Shown here: in pieces, positions 8,980-17,196 of the stretch
Position numbering within the stretch: the first letter of the stretch is position 1
Layout: the number at the start of each line of letters is the position of its first letter
Assembly (NCBI RefSeq): GCF_022829385.1
Contig: NZ_JAKSXX010000189.1
Location: forward strand, 1-64,000
Direction of reading: 5' to 3'
Origin: Methylobacterium sp. J-070
GTDB lineage: Bacteria; Pseudomonadota; Alphaproteobacteria; Rhizobiales; Beijerinckiaceae
DNA: 64,000 nucleotides
The notes under the pieces: generated by a model
The model's database searches: none
Told to the model about the DNA's origin: nothing
The model's input: only the letters and a program-made list of their open reading frames with translations
Translations under genes and position numbers: made by a program

Positions 8980-10344
8980 ATGACCACCATCCTCGCCAGC
9001 CCGGGCCGCCCGACGCATCGCCGCGTCCTGGCGCTGGCCCTGCCGATGACCCTCGCCAACGTGACGACGCCGATGCTCGGCTTCGTCGGCGCGGCGGTGA
9101 TCGGCCGTCTCGGCGACGCGGCCCTGCTCGGCGCTATCGCCCTCGGCGCCGTGATTTTCGATGCGATCTTCTGGTCCTTCGGCACCCTGCGCATGGCGAC
9201 CGCGGGGCTGACCGCGCAGGCGTTCGGCGCCCGGGACGGCGCGGAGATCGACCGCATCCTGGCCCGGACCCTGACGGCGGGCGCCGGGATCGGCCTCGCC
9301 CTCGTCGTGCTCCAGTGGCCGATCGCGCGGATCGCCTTCGCGATCAGCGGGGCGAGCGACGCCGTGACCGGAGGCCTGGCGACCTACTTCCACATCCGCA
9401 TCCTGTCCGCCCCCTTCGTGCTGGCGAGCTACGGCGTGCTCGGCTCGGTGCTGGGACGCGGGCGGACCGATCTCGGCCTGCTGCTCCAGGTGGCGATCAA
9501 CCTGATCAACATCGGGCTGACGCTCCTGCTGGTCCTCGGTCTCGGCCTCGGGCTCGCCGGCGCGGCGCTGGCGACCCTGTGCGCGGAGGCGTTCGGGCTC
9601 GGGCTCGGGCTCGTCGTGCTGGCGCGTCTGGGCTCACGCCCTTTCCGGGTCCCGCTGCACGCCCTGCGCGACGCCGCGGCGATCCGCAGGACGCTGCAGG
9701 TCAACGTCGACGTGATCCTGCGGACGCTCGCGCTGATCACCGGCATCGTCCTGTTCTCGGCGCTCGGCGCCCGGCAGGGCGACGTGGTGCTGGCGGCCAA
9801 CTCGGTCCTGTGGAATCTCTTCCTGATCGGCGGCTTCTTCCTGGACGGCTTCGCCACGGCAGCCGAGACCCTGTGCGGCCAGGCGGTCGGCGCCCGGGAT
9901 CCCGAGGCGTTCCGGGCGGCCTCCGGGCTGAGCCTGCGCTGGTGCCTGGGCTTCGGGGTCGGCGTCAGCCTGCTGTCCTTCGCCGGCGGCCAGGGCTTCA
10001 TCGACTTCGTCACGACGAACGGGCCGGTTCGCGAGGCCGCCCGCACCTACCTGCCACTCGCCGCCCTGGCGCCGCTCGCCGCCGCCGCGCCCTTCGCGTA
10101 TGACGGGATCTATATCGGCGCGACCTGGACGCGGGCGATGCGCAACCTGATGTTGTGCGCGCTCGCCGCCTACGGGGCGTTCCTCGCCATCGTCCAGGGT
10201 CTGGGACTCGGCAACACCGGATTGTGGCTCGCCTTCGTGGGCTTCCTCGGCGCCCGCGGCGTCGGTCAGGCGATCGCCTTCCCGGGACTCCTCCGCGGGA
10301 CCTTCCCGGACGCGGCTCCGACGACCGCCGCCGCGACGCGCTGA
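8980..10344 (+). CDS. MATE-family efflux transporter
   Basis: Multidrug and toxin extrusion antiporter in the inner membrane, 454 residues, about 12 hydrophobic helices arranged as two related halves. The N-terminal segment RRVLALALPMTLANVTTPML is typical of the DinF-like subgroup. The second half repeats the pattern (VNVDVILRTLALITGIVLFS; LDGFATAAETLCGQAVGARD). It should exchange Na+ or H+ for organic cations or other small molecules; the substrate is not predictable. The start is the ATG at 8980, after a GTCGCGGC leader without a clear Shine-Dalgarno sequence. It follows the DUF6460 gene closely. Confidence 0.9.
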   Translation: MTTILASPGRPTHRRVLALALPMTLANVTTPMLGFVGAAVIGRLGDAALLGAIALGAVIFDAIFWSFGTLRMATAGLTAQAFGARDGAEIDRILARTLTAGAGIGLALVVLQWPIARIAFAISGASDAVTGGLATYFHIRILSAPFVLASYGVLGSVLGRGRTDLGLLLQVAINLINIGLTLLLVLGLGLGLAGAALATLCAEAFGLGLGLVVLARLGSRPFRVPLHALRDAAAIRRTLQVNVDVILRTLALITGIVLFSALGARQGDVVLAANSVLWNLFLIGGFFLDGFATAAETLCGQAVGARDPEAFRAASGLSLRWCLGFGVGVSLLSFAGGQGFIDFVTTNGPVREAARTYLPLAALAPLAAAAPFAYDGIYIGATWTRAMRNLMLCALAAYGAFLAIVQGLGLGNTGLWLAFVGFLGARGVGQAIAFPGLLRGTFPDAAPTTAAATR

Positions 10345-10443
10345 GGCGCGGATCCGACCCGGGATGCCGGTTCGGCGCGGGACGAGGCCGTAACGGCACC
10401 GCGAGGGGCCGTCTTCCGGGATCCGGCTATGCCGGACGACGCC

Positions 10444-10785
10444 CTATCGTGGGTCCTTCCAGCCCGTCGCCACGGGCGCCGGCGCCGCCTGGGCGACAAC
10501 CGGTGCCGCGCGGGGCATGTCCGCCTCCGCGCGGCGCGGAAGCGGGCGCCGGACGGCGACGGAGCGGTAGCGCCGTCCCCGCCTAGCATGGCGGCGTCCG
10601 CGCTCGGTCGAATTGCCCACGAGACCGCCGACCACCGCACCCGCGACCGCGCCGATCGGGCCGCCCACCAGGGCGCCTGCCACGGCACCGGACCCCACAC
10701 CCAGGGTCGCCCGGCTCTGCGCCACGGCGGCGCCGGGCGCGGCGAGCGCGGCCGTCAAGACGAGGGCGGCCAAGACTTTGCGCAT
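10444..10785 (-). CDS. Small exported glycine-zipper protein of unknown function
   Basis: Protein of 113 residues. MRKVLAALVLTAALAAPGAAVAQ is a clear Sec signal peptide with an AVA-Q cleavage site. Then follows a Gly/Ala-rich stretch, GSGAVAGALVGGPIGAVAG, continuing AVVGGLVGN, with regularly spaced glycines typical of glycine-zipper membrane-inserting segments. The tail is basic and Pro/Ala-rich. It probably resides in the periplasm or outer-membrane inner face. The ATG at 10785 was preferred to a longer upstream frame because it begins the signal peptide. It is convergent with the MATE gene. No function is assigned. Confidence 0.7.
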   Translation of the reverse strand: MRKVLAALVLTAALAAPGAAVAQSRATLGVGSGAVAGALVGGPIGAVAGAVVGGLVGNSTERGRRHARRGRRYRSVAVRRPLPRRAEADMPRAAPVVAQAAPAPVATGWKDPR

Positions 10786-10997
10786 GACGTCAATCCAAAA
10801 CGAAAAACAGAATTGACCGGCCTTCAATCGGGAGAACGTGACCAAATCGCGACGACCCCAAGTCCGCCTCGGAGCGGTCACAAAAACCGCGCGGATTCTC
10901 AGGAACGCGATACGCCGGCGTGGCTTACGTGGCCGCCTGCGTTAGGGTGCACCGCAACGACGGCGGGCCGCCCGGCGGCCGCACGAGGGAGAAAGCC

Positions 10998-11891
10998 GTG
11001 GCCACGATGATGGACCTCCGACTGCGCCGGAGCGTGCTCTACATGCCCGGTTCGAACCAGCGGGCGCTCGACAAGGCCAAGACGCTCCCGGTCGACAGCA
11101 TCATCCTCGACCTGGAGGACGCGGTCGGGCCGGAGGAGAAGGAGATCGCCCGGGAGCAGGTCTGCGCGGCGGTCACCAGCGGCGCCTATGGCAGCCGCGA
11201 GCTGGTCATCCGGGTCAACGCACCACAGACGCCCTGGGGGGAGGCGGATCTCTACGCGGCGATCCAGGCCAAGCCCGACGCGATCCTGATGCCGAAGGTC
11301 TCCTCCTCGGCCGTGCTGGAGAGCATCGCCGACCGGCTGGAATCGCTCGACGCCCCGGAGGATATCGCCGTCTGGGCGATGATCGAGACGCCGGCCTCGA
11401 TCCTCAACATCCAGGAGATCGCCAAGGCGCGGCGCGACCCGCGCAACCGTCTGACCTGCCTGGTCCTGGGCACCAACGATCTGGCCAAGGACACCTGGGC
11501 GAAGATCGTACCCGGGCGCGTGCCGATGCTGCCCTGGATGATGATGGCGCTCGCCGCGGCCCGGGCCGAGGGCCTGGCCATCCTCGACGGCGTCTACAAC
11601 GACATCGCCGACACGGAGGGCTGCCGGGAGGAGTGCCGGCAGGCGCGCGACCTCGGCTTCGACGGCAAGACGCTGATCCACCCCACGCAGCTCGAACCGG
11701 CCAATTCCTCGTTCGCGCCCACCGACGAGGAGGTGCGCCGGGCCAAGCTGGTCATCGAGGCGTTCGAGCGCCCGGAATACGCCAAGCGGGGCGCGATCAA
11801 GCTGGAGGGCCGGCTCTACGAGCGGCAGCACCTCGGCGTGAACCGCCGGGCGGTCACATGGGCCGAGGCGATCAGGGCGAAGGGATTCTGA
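10998..11891 (+). CDS. CoA-ester lyase, HpcH/HpaI (CitE/malyl-CoA lyase-like) family
   Basis: Predicted Mg2+-dependent lyase acting on CoA thioesters such as malyl-CoA, methylmalyl-CoA or citramalyl-CoA. It has 297 residues. Family marks: LYMPGSN near the start, DLEDAVGPEEK with the metal-binding acidic residues, RVNAPQTPWGEADL, a metal-binding glutamate in AMIETPASILN, GTNDLAKD, and DGKTLIHPTQLEPAN. GTG 10998 is preceded by AGGGAGAAA at good spacing, better than the ATG codons at 11007 and 11010. It resembles the CitE-like group more than the serine-cycle MclA, whose N-terminus differs, so a role in the serine cycle should not be assumed. It is a single gene, convergent with the fdh-like pair. 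Confidence 0.85.
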   Translation: MATMMDLRLRRSVLYMPGSNQRALDKAKTLPVDSIILDLEDAVGPEEKEIAREQVCAAVTSGAYGSRELVIRVNAPQTPWGEADLYAAIQAKPDAILMPKVSSSAVLESIADRLESLDAPEDIAVWAMIETPASILNIQEIAKARRDPRNRLTCLVLGTNDLAKDTWAKIVPGRVPMLPWMMMALAAARAEGLAILDGVYNDIADTEGCREECRQARDLGFDGKTLIHPTQLEPANSSFAPTDEEVRRAKLVIEAFERPEYAKRGAIKLEGRLYERQHLGVNRRAVTWAEAIRAKGF

Positions 11892-11902
11892 TCCACCGGT
11901 TG

Positions 11903-11950
11903 CCCGGACGGCGCGCTGCCGTCGCTCGGCGCCGAGCGACGCCGTCCGGG
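11903..11950. terminator. Two-way hairpin between convergent genes
   Basis: CCCGGACGGC (11903-11912) pairs perfectly with GCCGTCCGGG (11941-11950). Inside it lies a perfect 20-base palindrome, GTCGCTCGGC-GCCGAGCGAC (11921-11940). It sits between the ends of two convergent transcription units. It lacks a T-run, so it may need another factor or act as an RNA-stabilising end. Confidence 0.55.
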
Positions 11951-11983
11951 AGCGCGGCGCTCTGCGGTGTCACACCGCCCCGA

Positions 11984-12274
11984 TCACACAGTGACGACGG
12001 GGGTGACGGCATCCGGCATCGCGTACCGCGTCCGCTGGGTGCGCGCGTCGCGCGACAGGACGGCGATGTGCCCGGCCTCCGCGAGCCCGGCCAGCGCCCG
12101 CAGGACCAGGGCGTGCTCCAAGCCGAACGTCCGCGCGAAGGCGCGGCTGTCGCCCGGCAGGCCGAGATCCAGCGCCGCGAGCAGCGCAGCTTCCAGGGGA
12201 TCGAGGCCCGGATGGGCGGCCGCCACCCGGTCGAGCGCGGCGACGAACGCCGCCGCGTCGGGCGCCGTACTCAC
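11984..12274 (-). CDS. Small protein paired with the FdhF/YdeP-type oxidoreductase (Fdh4B-like)
   Basis: Protein of 96 residues starting at GTG 12274, which overlaps the stop codon of the upstream oxidoreductase (GTGA), so translation is coupled. It is helical and Ala/Leu-rich, with no cysteines and no signal peptide. The middle part (about 35-75) reads like a small winged-helix: LPGDSRAFARTFGLEHALVL, continuing RALAGLAEAGHIAVL. In Methylobacterium extorquens the formate dehydrogenase 4 locus has the same two-gene form, a large molybdoprotein and a small protein of unknown role; the match here is by context and size. It might help in cofactor insertion or assembly, but nothing in the sequence proves it. 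Confidence 0.6.
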   Translation of the reverse strand: MSTAPDAAAFVAALDRVAAAHPGLDPLEAALLAALDLGLPGDSRAFARTFGLEHALVLRALAGLAEAGHIAVLSRDARTQRTRYAMPDAVTPVVTV

Positions 12275-14568
12275 GCCGCCGTGCGCGCCTGCAGGGTCAC
12301 CAGCACCGACTTGGAGGTCGGCGTGTCGCTCCCCTCGCCGAAGGTGGAGAGCGGGACCAACACGTTCAGCTCCGGGTAGTAACCGGCGAGCGCCCCGCGG
12401 GGCATGTCGAACGGCACGAGGCGGAAATCCTCCGCCCGGCGGCTGATGCCGTCGTCGTGCGTGCCGACGATGTCGACGCGCTCGCCGAGCCGATCCCGGA
12501 TGGCCGCGAGGTCGTCGGGATGGGCGAAGAGCACCCGGCGCTCGCCGTAGACGCCGCGGTAGCGGTCATCCAGGCCGTAGATCGTGGTGTTGTACTGGTC
12601 GTGACTCCGGAACGTCTGGAGCACGAAGGTGTCGTCGGTCCTTCGGGCCGCCTGGTGCTCGGTCTCGGCCGGCAGGGCGTCGGCGGAGAAGTTGGCGCGG
12701 CCCGTGGCGGTCTCGAACACCCGCTCGGCCGCGAGGTTGCGCAGCATGAAGCCGCGCGGCCGGCGCACCCGGGTGTTGTAGCCGGAAAATCCCGGGATCG
12801 TCGCGGCGATCGCCTCGCGGATCCGGTCGTGATCCGCGGCGAAGCCGTCCCAGTCGATGGCCGCGGTGCCGACCGTCGCCGCGGCGATACCGGCGATGAT
12901 GGCGATCTCGGAGCGCAGCTCCGGCGAGGCGGGCTTGTTGATGCCGCCGGAGCCGTGAACCATGCTCATCGAATCCTCGACGGTCACGATCTGGACCTTG
13001 CCCTCTGCGTTCCGGTCGATCTCGGTGCGGCCGAGGCAGGGCAGCAGGTAGCCGATTGCGCCGGGCACCAGGTGGGCGTGGTTGAGCTTCGTGGCGATGT
13101 GCACCGTGAGCCGACAGGCCGCGAGGGCCCGCGCGACGACCGGGGTGTCGGGCGTCGCCCGCAGGAAGTTGCCGCCGAGCCCGATGAACGCCTTGGCCCG
13201 GCCGTCCCGCATGGCGCGGATCGCCGCGAGCACGTTGTGGCCGTGCCGGCGCGGCATGGCGAGGCCGAAATGTTGTTCCAGGGCGTCCAGGAAGGCGGCG
13301 GCGGGGCGCTCGTTGATGCCGACCGTCCGGTCGCCCTGCACGTTGGAATGGCCGCGCACCGGACAGAGGCCCGCGCCCGGGCGGCCGATATGGCCGCGCA
13401 GGAACAGCAGGTTGGCGATCTCCCGGATCGTCGCCACGGAGTGGCGGTGCTGGGTCACGCCCATCGCCCAGGTGGCGATGACCCGCTGCGCCCCGAGATA
13501 GACGTCCGCCATGGCGGCGATCTCGTCCATCGTGAGGCCGGACTGGTCGAGGATCGCCTCCCAGGTGGTCGCCTCGACCGCCGCCCGATAGGCGTCGAGC
13601 CCGGCGGTGTGGTGGTCCAGGAAGGCGCGATCGAGGAGCGAGGGCCGGCCCGCCGCCAGCGCCTCCGCGTCCCGGGCGAACACGATCTTGGCGATGCCCC
13701 GGAAGGCCGCCATGTCGCCACCCGAACGCGGCTGGAGGTAATGGCTGGCGATCGGGCGGCTCGAACCGCGCAGCATCTCCACGGTGTTCTGCGGATCGGC
13801 GAAGCGCTCCAGCCCGCGCTCGCGCACCGGGTTCAGCACCACGACCTCCGCGCCGCGCTCGGCCGCCCGGCGCAGGTCGCCGAGCATGCGCGGATGGTTG
13901 GTCCCGGGGTTCTGGCCGACGCAGAAGATCGCGTCCGCCTTCTCGAAATCCTCCAGGAGGACCGTGCCCTTGCCGATGCCGATCGCCTCGATGAGGGCGA
14001 CGCCGCTCGCCTCGTGGCACATGTTCGAGCAGTCGGGAAAGTTGTTGGTCCCGTAGGCCCGGGCGAACAGCTGATACAGGTAGGCCGCCTCGTTCGAGGC
14101 GCGGCCGGAGGTGTAGAATTCGGCCTGATCCGGACGATCGAGCCCGCGCAGGGTCGCGCCGATCTCCGCGAAGGCCTCGTCCCAGCTCACCGGCCGGTAG
14201 CGGTCGCTCGCCGCGTCGTAGCGCAACGGGTGCGTCAGGCGGCCCTCGCCCTCCAGGGCATAGTCGCTCCAGCCCCTCAGCTCGGTGAGCGTGTGGCGGG
14301 CGAAGAACGACGGCGGCGTGCGCTTGTCGGTGGCCTCCCAGGCGACCGCCTTCACGCCGTTCTCGCAGAATTCGAAGGACGAGCCGTGCTCCGGGTCGCC
14401 CCAGGCGCAGCCGGGACAATCGAACCCGTCGGGCTGGTTGGCCTTCAGCAGGGCCCGGGCGCCGCTGAGCGGTGCGCGGCTGCCGAGCAGGTGCTTGCCG
14501 CAGCTCTTCAGAGCGCCCCAGCCGCCGGCCGCGGATGAGCGCTTGGAAGACCCTTCAGACTGGGCCAT
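12271..14568 (-). CDS. FdhF/YdeP-family molybdopterin oxidoreductase (formate dehydrogenase 4-like)
   Basis: Large molybdenum enzyme of 765 residues, probably oxidising formate or a related small substrate in the cytoplasm (no Tat signal). Near the N-terminus GFDCPGCAWGDPEHG and FEFCENG give the Cys pattern typical of the YdeP group, which may hold an iron-sulfur cluster. The molybdopterin-binding body follows (SNMCHEASGVALIEAIGIGK, GQNPGTNHPRML), and then the dinucleotide-binding C-terminal domain (TFRSHDQYNTTIYGLDDRYR). Start ATG 14568. With the small partner it resembles fdh4AB of M. extorquens, which is linked to formate oxidation during methylotrophy; that assignment is an inference. No NADH-linked subunits are nearby. 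Confidence 0.85.
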   Translation of the reverse strand: MAQSEGSSKRSSAAGGWGALKSCGKHLLGSRAPLSGARALLKANQPDGFDCPGCAWGDPEHGSSFEFCENGVKAVAWEATDKRTPPSFFARHTLTELRGWSDYALEGEGRLTHPLRYDAASDRYRPVSWDEAFAEIGATLRGLDRPDQAEFYTSGRASNEAAYLYQLFARAYGTNNFPDCSNMCHEASGVALIEAIGIGKGTVLLEDFEKADAIFCVGQNPGTNHPRMLGDLRRAAERGAEVVVLNPVRERGLERFADPQNTVEMLRGSSRPIASHYLQPRSGGDMAAFRGIAKIVFARDAEALAAGRPSLLDRAFLDHHTAGLDAYRAAVEATTWEAILDQSGLTMDEIAAMADVYLGAQRVIATWAMGVTQHRHSVATIREIANLLFLRGHIGRPGAGLCPVRGHSNVQGDRTVGINERPAAAFLDALEQHFGLAMPRRHGHNVLAAIRAMRDGRAKAFIGLGGNFLRATPDTPVVARALAACRLTVHIATKLNHAHLVPGAIGYLLPCLGRTEIDRNAEGKVQIVTVEDSMSMVHGSGGINKPASPELRSEIAIIAGIAAATVGTAAIDWDGFAADHDRIREAIAATIPGFSGYNTRVRRPRGFMLRNLAAERVFETATGRANFSADALPAETEHQAARRTDDTFVLQTFRSHDQYNTTIYGLDDRYRGVYGERRVLFAHPDDLAAIRDRLGERVDIVGTHDDGISRRAEDFRLVPFDMPRGALAGYYPELNVLVPLSTFGEGSDTPTSKSVLVTLQARTAA

Positions 14569-14726
14569 GAACCGTCCTGGATTGGCTGATGCGAGCGGTC
14601 TCGCAGACGCGAGATAAGCGCCTCCGGCCCGCGCTCACAACGGCGTGCGCGCGCAGGCCCCTCATGCGCGGCACACAGGCTAAGCTCCGGCTCCGCAAAG
14701 TCTTTCTAAACTGACCCGCGGGCCGG

Positions 14727-15803
14727 TCACGCGGACTTGGCCAGCGCGGCGGCGTCCCGGCCGACCGCGTCGCGCAGGCTGGCGACGCCCGCCCGCTCCA
14801 TCCGCACGAGCAGGCCCGCCTTGATGCGCCCGACCAATCCGGGCCCGTCGTAGACGAGGGCCGAGTAGAGCTGCACCAGGCTCGCCCCGGCCAGGATCTT
14901 GGTCCAGGCGGCGTCCGCCGAATCCACGCCCCCGACGCCGATGAGCGGCATCGCATCCCCGACCCGCAGGCGCGTCTGGGCGAGCATCCGGGTCGCCGGG
15001 CCGAAGAGCGGCCGGCCGGAGAGTCCGCCGGTCTCCCGGGCGAGTGCCTGCTCGACGAGGCTCGCCGGCCGCGCCACCGTGGTGTTGGAGACGACGAGGG
15101 CCTGAACGCCGCGGCGCTGAGCCGTGGCGCAGACCGCGTCGAGGGCGTCGAGCGCCATGTCGGGGGCGATCTTCAGGAGGATCGCCGCCCGGGCGCCGGA
15201 GGCGTCGCGGGCCTCGACCGTCCGGGCCAGCAGTTCGTCGAGGAAGGCCTCGCCCTGGAGGTCGCGCAGGCCCGGGGTGTTGGGCGACGAGACGTTGACG
15301 GTGACGAAATCGACCAGCGGCGCCAGCGCCGCCGTGCAGGCGGCGTAGTCGGCGAGCCGGTCGGAGGCGTCCTTGTTCGCGCCGATGTTGACGCCCACGA
15401 GACCGGGCCGGCCGGCCCGGGCGCGAAGCCGCCCGGCCACCACCGCCAGCCCCTCGCTGTTGAGACCGTAACGGTTGATCACCGCCCGGTCGGCGGCGAG
15501 GCGGAACACCCGCGGCCGCGGGTTGCCGGGCTGCGGTCGCGGCACGACCCCGCCGACCTCGACGAAGCCGAAGCCCAGGCTCAGGAGCGCGTCCGGGACG
15601 CGCGCGCCCTTGTCGAAGCCCGCCGCGAGGCCCACCGGGTTCGGAAAGCGCCGGCCGAGCAGGTCGACGCCGAGACGCGGATCGTCCGCCGGGACTTCCC
15701 TCGGGGGCATCAGCGCCAGCGCGCGCAGCGTCAGGTCGTGGGCGCGCTCGGCATCGAGCCGGTGGAGGAGTGGCCGCACAAGCGGGAAGGCGAGGTCGAT
15801 CAT
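14727..15803 (-). CDS. pyrD: Dihydroorotate dehydrogenase (quinone), class 2
   Basis: Membrane-associated FMN enzyme that oxidises dihydroorotate to orotate in pyrimidine synthesis, passing electrons to quinone. It has 358 residues, the normal class 2 size, with the N-terminal membrane-contact helix (PLVRPLLHRLDAERAHDLTL). Key parts: AAGFDKGARVPDALLSLGFG, NRYGLNSEG, the substrate segment VTVNVSSPNTPGLRDLQ with the class 2 catalytic Ser, KIAPDM, and the phosphate-binding IGVGGVDSADAA. Start ATG 15803, overlapping the stop of the DUF952 gene (ATGA), so they are translationally coupled. The longer open frame upstream belongs to other genes. Confidence 0.96.
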   Translation of the reverse strand: MIDLAFPLVRPLLHRLDAERAHDLTLRALALMPPREVPADDPRLGVDLLGRRFPNPVGLAAGFDKGARVPDALLSLGFGFVEVGGVVPRPQPGNPRPRVFRLAADRAVINRYGLNSEGLAVVAGRLRARAGRPGLVGVNIGANKDASDRLADYAACTAALAPLVDFVTVNVSSPNTPGLRDLQGEAFLDELLARTVEARDASGARAAILLKIAPDMALDALDAVCATAQRRGVQALVVSNTTVARPASLVEQALARETGGLSGRPLFGPATRMLAQTRLRVGDAMPLIGVGGVDSADAAWTKILAGASLVQLYSALVYDGPGLVGRIKAGLLVRMERAGVASLRDAVGRDAAALAKSA

Positions 15804-16150
15804 GCCGGCGGGAGCCCCGCCGGGAGGATGTGGCGACCGTCCTCGCCCAGCGGCAGGTCGTCCACCGCCGTCACCGCGTCGAGCGGCAGCACGCCGTAGA
15901 GATGCGGGAACAGGTCCCCGCCCCGCGAGGGCTCGTAGCGCAGGCCGGCGCCCAGCCGATCGGCTTCGACCGCGATCAGCAGCAGGTCGGCCTGTCCGCC
16001 GAAATGGCGCGCGGCCGTCTCGGCGACCTGAGCCGCGGTGGAGAAGTGGATGAAGCCGTCCTGGCGGTCGATCGGCGCGCCGGCGAAACCGCCCGCGGCC
16101 TCCGCCTCCCGCCACAGCGCCCGCGGGCAGATCTTGTAGATGATCGGCAT
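15800..16150 (-). CDS. DUF952 family protein
   Basis: Cytosolic protein of 116 residues. It reads MPIIYKICPRALWREA, then DGFIHFSTAAQVAETAARHFG, LRYEPSRGGDLFPHLYG and ends LPAGLPPA. The IHFST and FPHLYG segments are the DUF952 signature; the fold is related to ADP-ribosyltransferases, but the reaction is not known. ATG 16150 follows a GGGAGCC ribosome-binding sequence. The gene overlaps pyrD by four bases, a pairing common in alphaproteobacteria, so it is transcribed with pyrD. The upstream in-frame codons lie in non-conserved sequence and were not used. Confidence 0.85.
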   Translation of the reverse strand: MPIIYKICPRALWREAEAAGGFAGAPIDRQDGFIHFSTAAQVAETAARHFGGQADLLLIAVEADRLGAGLRYEPSRGGDLFPHLYGVLPLDAVTAVDDLPLGEDGRHILPAGLPPA

Positions 16151-16470
16151 GGAGGCTCCCTCAGACCCGACGCGTCGATAGGGATGCCGCGGGGCGGCGG
16201 CCATCGCGCGCGCCGACCGACACTGCGCCGATTTCGATGAGCGATTGCATTCTCTGCACCGTAGTTCTACTTTCCTACGACGAGGATGAGCGTCATAGAG
16301 CCGCGCCTGAAGCAAGAGGCCAGATGCGGACGGTGCCGCGTCTGGTAAATCCGCGCGTACCCGGGTGCTGGTCGTGCCCGGCGGGAAGATCGTCTCCGTA
16401 CCTCCGAGGCAGCCGGTCGACGGCTGCGGGAGGGGTCCCGGCCCGCTCAGGGTGAGCCTCCGAGTCCGAC
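16151..16470. other. Divergent intergenic region, DUF952-pyrD / S24 regulator
   Basis: 320 bases without a convincing gene. It must hold promoters for both sides. A lower-GC patch around 16240-16290 contains GTAGTTCTAC followed by TTTCCTACG, a short repeated CTAC arrangement that could be an operator for the adjacent regulator. No hexamer pair was convincing enough to name. Confidence 0.4.
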
Positions 16471-17103
16471 ATGCTGTCGCACGAGCAGATCTGGAACGCC
16501 ATCGACCGGCTCGCCGAACGCCACGGCTACTCGGCCTCCGGACTCGCCCGGCGCGCCGGACTGGACGCGACCAGCTTCAACCGCTCGAAGCGCGTCGGCG
16601 CCGACGGACGCAAGCGCTGGCCCTCCACGGAATCGGTGTCGAAGGTGCTGGCAGCGACCGGGTCCAGCCTGGACGAGTTCCTGCGGCTGATCGAGGCCCG
16701 CGAGATCCCCGCCCGGACCATGGTGCCGCTGATCGGCCTGACGCAGGCGGGCGCGGGCCGGCTGTTCAACGACGAGGGCATGCCCACGGGCGGCGCGGGC
16801 TGGGAGGAGATCGAGTTTCCGGACCTCGGCGAGGAGCGGGCCTTCGCGTTGGAGATCCAGGGCGATTCCATGCTGCCGCTGTTCCGGGACGGCGACGTGC
16901 TGATCGTGTCGCCGACGGCGAGCGTCCGCAAGGGCGATCGCGTCGTGGTCCGGCTGCACGGGGGCGAAGTCCTCGCCAAGGAACTGAAGCGGCGCACCGC
17001 CCGCACCGTCGAGCTGGCCTCGCTCAACCCGGAGCACGAGGACCGGACCCTGAATCTCGGCGAGGTTGCCTGGATGGCCCGGGTGATGTGGGTGCGCCAG
17101 TAG
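16471..17103 (+). CDS. LexA-like S24 peptidase / helix-turn-helix regulator
   Basis: DNA-binding repressor of 210 residues with a self-cleavage domain. Residues 1-75 form an XRE-type helix-turn-helix region (YSASGLARRAGLDATSFNRS). The C-terminal S24 domain has the catalytic serine in EIQGDSMLPLFRDGD and the lysine in GEVLAKELKRR. The start is the ATG at 16471. It is not LexA itself: the N-terminal domain differs from the LexA winged helix. Such chromosomal C1/S24-type proteins are common in this order, with unknown targets. There are no phage genes nearby, so it does not indicate a prophage. The kinase gene downstream begins 93 bases after its stop. Confidence 0.87.
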   Translation: MLSHEQIWNAIDRLAERHGYSASGLARRAGLDATSFNRSKRVGADGRKRWPSTESVSKVLAATGSSLDEFLRLIEAREIPARTMVPLIGLTQAGAGRLFNDEGMPTGGAGWEEIEFPDLGEERAFALEIQGDSMLPLFRDGDVLIVSPTASVRKGDRVVVRLHGGEVLAKELKRRTARTVELASLNPEHEDRTLNLGEVAWMARVMWVRQ

Positions 17104-17196
17104 ACCGAGGGGAACGGCCCCGGCTTGGCCGGAACGCCGTTCGTCGCTATCGGTGGCCCACGCGGGCCTCCCGCATCCGCTGAGCGCGAACGCAGC

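Noticed and set aside
12457..14538. A 693-codon plus-strand frame opposite the FdhF/YdeP gene
   Set aside because: Shadow; the minus strand carries clear molybdoenzyme motifs.
16471..17103. S24 repressor taken as a prophage marker
   Set aside because: No phage structural, lysis or integrase genes nearby; flanks are core genes, so it is a chromosomal regulator.
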